A stretch of DNA of 64,000 bases from Sepiola atlantica (Eukaryota; Mollusca; Cephalopoda; Sepiida; Sepiolidae): the NCBI GenBank assembly GCA_963556195.1, contig OY744531.1, forward strand, positions 51,895,700 to 51,959,699. The letters run 5' to 3'. Position 1 is the stretch's first letter, and each line of letters starts with the position of its first letter. A model generated the notes under the pieces. The model saw nothing but the letters and a program-made list of their open reading frames with translations, made no database searches and was not told where the DNA came from. Both the position numbers and the translations under genes were made by a program. Shown here piece after piece: positions 56,690 through 64,000 of the stretch.

Positions 56690-57200
56690 GTTGGAGACCT
56701 GGATAAACAACGATTGGTTGTTGCCATATAATCAGGAAGACTTTGTCCACCCAAGGGACTAATACCACTGATGGCTGTGCTGTAGGCCAATAAAAATAAG
56801 ATGCATCCTGTGATGGACTATCATGAATTAAATACCTATATTGATGCATTCACTGGCGATGTAGATGTTTGCGCAGAGAAAATGCGAGAATGGAGACAGC
56901 AAGGAACGAATGTATCTATTCGGAACCTCAGGAAGGCGTACCTACAGATCCATGTTGAGAGATCCCTCTGGTTGTACCAGACAGTCATATTTAAAGAACA
57001 CATATATTGTCTAATCAGGTTAGGGTTTTTTCTTAAATGTGGCGCCTCTTGTAATGTGGGCCCAGGATGAGACGATAAGGAGAGCAACGTTGGCATATAT
57101 TGATGACATATATATTAATGAGGACGTGGCGTCGGCAGAATCCGTAAGGAAGCATCTGGACCTTTACGGACTTACTAGTAAGGACTCAGAAAACTGACAC
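56690..57200 (+). pseudogene. Gypsy reverse transcriptase
   Basis: The frame 56801-57070 holds P-V-M-D-Y-H-E-L-N-T-Y-I, the L-R-K-A-Y-L-Q-I-H block (where the first catalytic Asp is expected, the sequence reads N-L-R-K-A-Y) and Y-Q-T-V-I-F. After a frameshift the Y-I-D-D box is at 57096-57107, followed by H-L-D-L-Y-G-L-T-S-K-D. The element is not functional. Confidence 0.85.
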
Positions 57201-57560
57201 GAGTGCTGGGATAAGAAATGTGGACACAGCATGGCCGACTGCGATGGCGGCGAGGAAGCAGTATTGTGAATGCGCGGATGACACGAAGGTGTATCTTCTC
57301 CATGTATGGCAAACTGGTGGGGCACTTTCCAGTGTGTGGATAGCTTCGAGTAGCAACAGGCTTTATTAAACGTCATGCTACAACTGTCACACACGACTGG
57401 GATGATAAGGTTAGCAATGCTTCGTTGGAGTGTATGATAGCAGATACACTGGCCCGTGCACAGCGATCAGATCTCGTCTGAGGAAAATGGTACGTGGGCA
57501 CAAACGAACTGATGTGTTGGTTGGCGGAAGCTAGCTTGATGTGGGCATAGCTCTTGACGC
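57200..57560 (+). pseudogene. Gypsy RT connection region, decayed
   Basis: Only short matches to the minus-strand copy at 14.9-15.1 kb survive (W-G-T-F around 57323, and a C-x-G-D-D-like stretch). Stops occur in every frame. Confidence 0.5.
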
Positions 57561-57835
57561 CAATTGAGCCATCATCGAGGATGCATGCTGGTTGCGAGGA
57601 ACAAAGGATACCCAACATATACCCGTGGCAGAGCTGGATACCGTACTAAAAGGAATAAACCTCGTGCTCAAATGGAAAACCAATGTGTTACAGATAAAAA
57701 CAGACTCTGTGTGTGTGTACCACTGGGTGACCAATGCGCTCACGGGAAAGTCACGGTTGACCACAAAGGCCGCAAGTGAGATGCTCATAAAGCAGAGACT
57801 GAGCACAATAATCTCATTTGTGTAAGCGTACGATA
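57560..57835 (+). pseudogene. Gypsy RNase H domain
   Basis: The frame 57592-57825 contains T-Q-H-I-P-V-A-E-L-D-T-V (catalytic Glu), L-Q-I-K-T-D-S-V-C-V-Y (catalytic Asp) and W-V-T-N-A-L-T-G, parallel to 14.57-14.83 kb. The upstream Asp strand is out of frame. Confidence 0.8.
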
Positions 57836-57839
57836 TTTC

Positions 57840-58884
57840 GGTTGATATAGGACTAGTAAAATCTGGTATGACCCTAGTAGACCCCCTGACGAGAATTCCA
57901 CAGCGGTGGCTCAATGATGTGAAGAGTGAAATTGAACCAACACAGCCAGTGTGTGTTTTTGCCACAGGAAACCTGAACCCAACACAGCTGAACAAAATTC
58001 ATCGACATAGTGGACATCCCGGAATCCGGCGAACATTATATTTTGTGCGTAGACTCGAGCCGTCTTTGTCTAAAGCAGCAGTAAGACAATTATTCGGAAT
58101 TGTGAAGACTGCCAGACAATAGACCCAGCTCCAGTGCAATGGGAAAAGGGAAATCTATGCCGGTTCCATACCTCCTGCACACTGAGATTTCCCTTTTCCA
58201 TGGACATCACCCACTACAATGGTTGCTATTTTTTGACACTGATCGATTGTGGACCCACCCGCTTTTCAATCTGGCGGCCACTACAACGGCAAGACACTGC
58301 ACATATGATCCGGCAATTAGAAATGTGTTTTATTAACGTTGCCACCGAGCCGAGATCCTGGCTGATAATGACACTGCCTTCCGCAGTCAACAATTCAGTC
58401 AGTTCATGAATGAGTGGGGTATAAACTTCTGACCACACTGTCCATACAGGCAATCAGGAAATGGTGTTATAGAAAAGTGTCATTAGACAGTGACGCGAAT
58501 TTCTGCATGGAAGAGCTGCCCTGTTATAGAGGCTGTGTATTGGTACAACGTTACCCCCAAGGATGATGTGCCCTCTTCATCAGCACCTGACAATTTGTTG
58601 TACCCATACTGAATCAGAGTGAAAGGTGTCAATGTTGTGCCCCATCCGAATCACCGTAGGATTTCTGCACTTTATAAAGAGGGGGACAGAGTGTGGGTGA
58701 AAAATTCATAAGGACGTTGCACGTCGAAATTCAGACCAGGTCGTGTCCCCCATGTGATAAGTCCACAGTCGATGGTCGTCAATGGCACGCCTCGACATGT
58801 AGAAGATGTGCGCCCACGTCTTAATTTAGCACCGATAGTGGACGACAATGATTACACATCATCAAAGAGTAATGAATAGACAGA
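57840..58884 (+). pseudogene. Gypsy integrase
   Basis: The order is: the H-R-H-S-G-H-P-G-I zinc-binding His pair (58003-58030) and a C-x-x-C pair near 58100 in another frame. The core follows with L-T-L-I-D-C-G-P-T-R-F near 58240 (first Asp), D-N-D-T-A-F near 58365 (second Asp) and G-N-G-V-I-E near 58460 (Glu). The C-terminal part has R-V-W-V-K, G-T-P-R-H-V-E-D-V-R-P-R-L-N-L-A-P near 58780-58835. At least three frameshifts break it. The three catalytic acids can still be traced. Confidence 0.8.
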
Positions 58885-59503
58885 TGTGACACTATGGCTG
58901 CCGCAAAGGTCGGGGCCCGGTAAGTAATAGGAAGTGACTAATCGACAAAGACAAAAGAAAATACGGGATAGGAAATGACTCATCGAAAGAGACAAAAGAC
59001 AATTTGGGAGTGGTCAATTTCCATTGTTTAGGACAGGTCACCAAGAAAAGAATACTGGACACTTTTAGGAGTGACAGTGTTTTACGACACCTGACTACAG
59101 TAAGGTAGGTTAGTTTTACGACAGTTGACGACAGTAAAGTTTATGGCAAAAGTTGACGAGTTTAGTTTTCGGAGAGAAGCCGAGCAGTTAGGATCTAACC
59201 TCCCGAGAGAGCGCATCGGACCGGGAAAACGATGAGATGAGCTGACGACTTGAGAAACGACAATGGGGCCTCGACAGTCACACACACTCATAGTTCAAAC
59301 TAAATTATACACAACGTATATGTATTTGTGTTCTTTATCGTGAGTGGTGTTTCTTTTATAATTAACTTGTGGACCAGTGCTGTGCCCTCGACGATTCGTC
59401 AGTAGATAGACGACTCGGCTGGGCGATGAAGACAAAGAAGAAGACAACGGAAACACAACGTTAGGGTCGACGGTCGTCGAGTGGGGCAGCACGTTGTTCT
59501 ACA
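58885..59503. mobile_element. Solo LTR nested in the Gypsy pol tail
   Basis: The 619-bp block starts TGT and ends ACA and is flanked by a 4-bp direct repeat CAGA (58881-58884 and 59504-59507). Removing the block and one CAGA brings the upstream acidic tail into frame with the acidic/Ser-rich frame that starts at 59504. That is strong evidence that it is an insertion into pol. It has no coding capacity and no match elsewhere in the window. It would be the product of LTR-LTR recombination of another LTR retrotransposon. Confidence 0.75.
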
Positions 59504-59723
59504 CAGAACCAGATTCCGATACAAGTAGTAGTGGTTCTGTATCTGAAAGTGAGGGAGAGGGCAGACGTTCCTTGGTTGAGCTGCCTTATTCCATTGCCAA
59601 TTCAGATCCTGGTGCATCTGATGTAAGTGAGGAAGAAATAACGTTCCCACTACGGAGAAGTACATGGATAAAGCGACTAGCCACCATCTGTCACTTGTGT
59701 GATCATACAATCAGGGGGCGGAG
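59504..59723 (+). pseudogene. Gypsy pol C-terminal tail and polypurine tract
   Basis: The frame is acidic and Ser-rich (E-P-D-S-D-T-S-S-S-G) and ends with L-R-R-S-T-W-I-K-R and C-D-H-T-I-R-G, typical of the end of this Gypsy family. A purine-rich GGGGGCGGAGA stretch (59714-59724) just before the 3' LTR is a plausible polypurine tract. Confidence 0.7.
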
Positions 59724-60023
59724 AGTGACACTAAAGAGGAACACTCACCTACAGGAAAAAGAATGAGGGGCTGCGCATGCTGTGTCTGCAGGGTTAAGAG
59801 GGGCTTCTCTTCATAAGTGCAGGTTTTAATAGTGGTGTCTGGTGTGCATATGTAGAGATCAGCTGATATTTATGAAGAGGACAGCTGGGAAGCAGGAACA
59901 AACGAGTTCGATTGCATAGAGAAAGGCGAAGAGAAAGTGGGTTGCACAAGATAATCGGTTGGAAGTTGAATTACAGTCAACACTTTTTTTATTAATTTAT
60001 TTTTCTGGCACAGTTAGGTAACA
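59724..60023 (+). mobile_element. Gypsy 3' LTR
   Basis: It matches the 5' LTR from (A)GTGACACTAAAGAGG to GGTAACA. Its first base is A where the 5' LTR has T. GGTAA follows as the likely target duplication. Together with the 5' LTR it defines an element of about 4.4 kb including the 0.6-kb nested insertion. Confidence 0.85.
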
Positions 60024-60029
60024 GGTAAA

Positions 60030-60635
60030 AGTATATCTATCAGAAAATCACTAACAAGAATCTCAAAACATACAAAAGTTAATCACATAATTGACGTCAC
60101 ATTCTATTTTGGAAAAGTTACAATGTATTCAGTCGAATTTGTTATTATGTTTGTTTGTGTACAGCGTAGCCTCTACATTGCTTGACCAATCGTCATTAAA
60201 CATATTCAAAATATTGTCCTTGTCTAAGTTAGAAGTGACTGATTTTAATAATAACTAGGTCAAAGGCTAATATTAACTTTATGGAAAAAGTACAATTCAC
60301 ACTTTTGTCAATGACTTCGGTTCTGTTCTTCGTAGAGGTTACCTACTTAGAGAACTTGTAGCTAATGAAGTCCTGCATCAAATGTGATGTTGACCATGAC
60401 ATTGATAGTTGACCGTGACTTTTAAAAGCTAAGTCAAGATAAATATTTTATGTATAGAACTGAGAACAGTAACCGTTGTGCAAAAGTTAGACCTGGTCAG
60501 ATAAATAGTTTTTGAGTTATAGCAGTATTTCTTTGTATAACTGCGGGAATACTTCATGCAACACGGAGAAGTAAGGCCGAGATAAGATTTTGGCTTATCC
60601 TTACGTGTATGTAGACGTGTATGTAGACGTGTCAT
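60030..60635. other. Spacer, no gene seen
   Basis: AT-rich, no domain recognised. Confidence 0.4.
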
Positions 60636-60714
<79 letters not shown>

Positions 60715-60800
60715 GGCTTACTTGTACATACGAATGTCTTATTGTGTTAGCCTGTCTGAATGATTATGCGCTAAAACAAATATACATATATATATATATA

Positions 60801-60857
<57 letters not shown>
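60636..60857. repeat. (CT)n-(TA)n and (TA)n arrays
   Basis: CT runs into TA at 60636-60710, and a second TA run lies at 60785-60857. Confidence 0.97.
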
Positions 60858-60862
<5 letters not shown>

Positions 60863-60983
60863 ATATATTTATGCTATTCATAACGCTGTTTTTTATTAAC
60901 ACTCGTGTGAGTGTAGTTAATGTTGTTATTAAATGAAATGGTTATACCACATGGGGCATAAAACATCATATATATGTATAAAT

Positions 60984-61537
<554 letters not shown>

Positions 61538-61611
<74 letters not shown>
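61538..61611. repeat. (TA)n-(TG)n array
   Basis: TA units are followed by TG units. Confidence 0.98.
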
Positions 61612-61615
<4 letters not shown>

Positions 61616-62234
61616 ACAAAATACGTTATATTTATATTTTGTGTGTACACTATTTTCTTTATATTTACAGTGGTTCATACAGAAATACTTGCTAGATCCA
61701 CTCTTATGCGATATAACACCTTGCTGGAAGATCTCACATAAATGAGACAACATATATTTGTATAAATTGTGAAAATCCTACTTTGATATAAATCTATATA
61801 TGAGGGAAATCTACTGTGAGTGTATTTTTGGTTATTGGACGTTTATTTTGCAAGTCACACAACAATGTATAATTTAAAACACTGAGAACTATTTTCTTTT
61901 CTGAAGCGTTCAATTGACATACTAATTTGCGTTGGTATCTCTTATTAACAAAACGAATTCGTAAATGAAACTGCACCAAATTTTGAAAATTATTCTATGA
62001 CATAAATAACATCTTGGCTTTTGGAATTTAACAAGTACAGAACTAGCCATGTATAAGTGTTAGATAGATAGATAGATCTAAACCCAGAAACCAGCAATTT
62101 GACCTCCTTTATCCCAAAGATCGCTCATGGAATTTGAAGACAAAAGAACAAAAAAGGCAAGCGAGAGTTATGAGGCTGGCGAAATTAAACCCAATGTCTA
62201 CTTTCTACTCTCCCTGCTAAAACATATATTTTTT

Positions 62235-62237
<3 letters not shown>
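61612..62237. other. Spacer, no gene seen
   Basis: AT-rich with a short TAGA run near 62060-62075. Confidence 0.4.

Positions 62238-62306
<69 letters not shown>
62238..62306. repeat. (CT)n-(TA)n array
   Basis: CT units are followed by TA units. Confidence 0.97.
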
Positions 62307-62309
<3 letters not shown>

Positions 62310-62624
62310 CATGAAATAAAATACTGTTTTGTTTTTAAATTCCCGAAACAGTTTTCCATGGTAAACTACTGATGATTCCTTAAATAATGTTAAGACTAGC
62401 GTAAATTCTTGGAAGTAAACTAATATAGTGACTGCAAACAGTAAATTGACTTACAAAAGTGTGATTTTCCACCGAACGACATGGGACTAAAATGTTGTTT
62501 TCTTTTAATTTCTTTTTTTTATTTCATTTTTAAAATTTTCATATACTTTTCATGGTTGAGATGAATAAAATTAGAACATTATTTACATCAGTTCAAATAA
62601 TTCAAACTAAATAAATATTTGTCG

Positions 62625-62735
62625 TACGATCATTTCTAAAACAGTTCGGAAAATTTCATTTTTATTATACTTTAAATGATTCTAAAAGGTGTCCCCATCA
62701 GCATTTCTTATAAAATAACACATAGAGGTCGAACA
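62625..62735. repeat. Dispersed repeat, copy B
   Basis: It shares an ordered set of blocks with 8293-8405 (GATCATTTCTAAAACAGTTC.., ..ATAAAATAACACATAGAGGTC). Confidence 0.45.
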
Positions 62736-62755
62736 AGAAATATCATTTTTTTTCA

Positions 62756-62757
<2 letters not shown>

Positions 62758-62852
<95 letters not shown>

Positions 62853-62870
62853 TAATTAATTAATTAATTA
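62758..62870. repeat. (TA)n-(ATTA)n array
   Basis: TA units run into six or seven ATTA units. Confidence 0.97.
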
Positions 62871-63174
62871 GATTTAAATATATTGATAACATAGGCTTTA
62901 AACAAATTTTTTTTTAAGTCCTCAATACAAAGTATAACTTTTAATTACTTAGCTTACTTTACAGTCTCGTCTCGATGCTTTAACATCCTAACGCTGTTTA
63001 ACTCCTGTAGACTGTTACTAATCTTTGCATAATTATATATACTAGCAAATATATGCTCCCTCCGGTCGCACATTTTTGCTAGGCTGCCGCGTCAGAAATG
63101 AACGCTCACACGTAAACCGATGGAGCCCCAGTCATATTTCTTGGGTGGTTAGACATTGATTTTCTGTGTTTATG

Positions 63175-63440
63175 ACCAAGAATATTTTTAGTTGAAAATA
63201 AAGAAAAAAAGAAATTCGACCCTAACCCGATTTTTGCTGTACCCTTCCCCATAAATAGAAATATTTTTAGTTTAAAAAGAAAGAAAAATAATATTTTGCA
63301 CCCCTCAATTTTTTTATATTACCCTTCCCATTCATAGAAATATTTTTAGTTAAGAAAAGAAAAAAGACATTTTTTGACCACCTTTCCCCAATTTGTTTAT
63401 CCTCCCCCCCCCATGCATATAAATATTTTTAATTAAAAAA
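63175..63440. repeat. ~80-bp tandem repeat, about four copies
   Basis: AATATTTTTAGTT followed by an A/G-rich stretch and a CCC(T)TTCCCC block recurs at about 63181, 63260, 63340 and 63421. The copies are diverged. Confidence 0.8.
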
Positions 63441-63500
63441 GAAAAAAAGTCTAACCCTAACTCTAGCCTTGACCCTAACCGTAACGACGGGGGCAATGTT
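63441..63500. repeat. Degenerate CCCTAA-like stretch
   Basis: TCTAACCCTAACTC, CTTGACCCTAACCG and a GACCCTAACCCG at 63219 resemble the animal telomere repeat, but there are only a few imperfect units. Confidence 0.35.
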
Positions 63501-64000
63501 AGCGTGGGTCCTAAAATGAAAAAGCACCAACAAATCAAATACAGTGAACACGGTGTGTGTGTATGTTTGTTTAATAACTTTTTTTAAATTAAACAATTTG
63601 ATTCTAAAATAAGTTGTATAGTTTTCCAGTACAATCTGTTAGTTTTTTTTGTTGACAGTAAAGAAACAAAATCACATCTTTTTTTTTTAAATGGAATCAT
63701 AAATTCAGTTGAGGTCATGAAAAAATGATAATATTGGATATGAAAGTGCTAAGAAATCAAATACAGTAAACACGAATAGTTTTTTTAATTCTCGGAAAGA
63801 AAAAGTTTACCTGAACTGAATTCGTTATAGTGTGTGTGTGTGTGTGTGTGTGTGAGTGTGCGTGCGTGCGTGTTTTTTTGTAGTAATTTTTAAATCAATT
63901 ATTATTTTAATTAAACAATTTGATTTAATAAATGTGTGTTTTAAAATATAATGGCAAATAAGATTAAGAAAATAAACAAACTCAGAACTTTTAAAGTAAC
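63501..64000. repeat. Two-copy local repeat with (GT)n
   Basis: AAATCAAATACAGT(G/A)AACACG occurs at about 63532 and 63753, and TTAAACAATTTGATT at about 63590 and 63912. A (GT)n run lies at 63831-63853. This suggests a diverged duplication of about 0.22-0.32 kb. No gene is seen. Confidence 0.5.

Noticed and set aside
63441..63500. True telomere sequence
   Set aside because: Only a few imperfect CCCTAA-like units.

Overview
This window looks like gene-poor, repeat-dominated DNA from an animal nuclear genome. I found no intact host gene. The mix of (TA)n arrays, Penelope-like elements with GIY-YIG domains, tRNA-headed SINEs, a Gypsy family, a Tc1 element, a P/THAP element and hammerhead-bearing repeats suggests a marine invertebrate, most likely a mollusc and perhaps a cephalopod. 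That assignment is inference from repeat style, since no host exon is available to anchor it.

Layout. 0-3 kb: two Penelope-like (PLE) fragments, head to head. 3-13 kb: (TA)n arrays, tRNA-like SINEs, a fragment resembling the 5' end of U2 snRNA, a foldback element and a tandemly duplicated ~0.6-kb repeat. 14.2-16.3 kb: a decayed Gypsy copy on the minus strand. 17.8 kb: a foldback MITE. 19.7-20.9 kb: a dead Tc1-type transposon whose second catalytic Asp is Ala. 22.2-24 kb: a 1.7-kb polypyrimidine region. 25-32 kb: another copy of the ~0.6-kb repeat, a probable solo LTR, U2-derived repeats and local duplications. 33-35.3 kb: a P-element/THAP9-like transposase relic. 36.3 kb: a large foldback. 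37.9 kb: a second LTR of the 26.6-kb family. 39-43 kb: GA-rich DNA, tandem repeats, compound microsatellites, and a repeat with a hammerhead ribozyme motif. 44.2-45.6 kb: a second PLE. 46.9-47.7 kb: a second copy of the hammerhead repeat. 48.9-49.3 kb: a retrozyme-like unit with a canonical type I hammerhead ribozyme. 55.6-60.0 kb: a complete but decayed Gypsy element with both LTRs and a younger solo LTR nested in its pol tail. 60-64 kb: microsatellites and short tandem repeats.

How the parts relate. Most of the annotation is mobile-element debris. The Gypsy copies at 14-16 kb and 55.6-60 kb belong to one family, and each helps to read the other. The strongest unusual theme is catalytic RNA: one textbook hammerhead in a 338-bp direct-repeat unit, two copies of a second hammerhead type, and two weaker minus-strand relics, all with short palindromic stem III sequences. 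A second theme is a dispersed family whose head resembles U2 snRNA. Several elements start or end exactly in (TA)n arrays, so these arrays look like insertion targets or element-borne tails.
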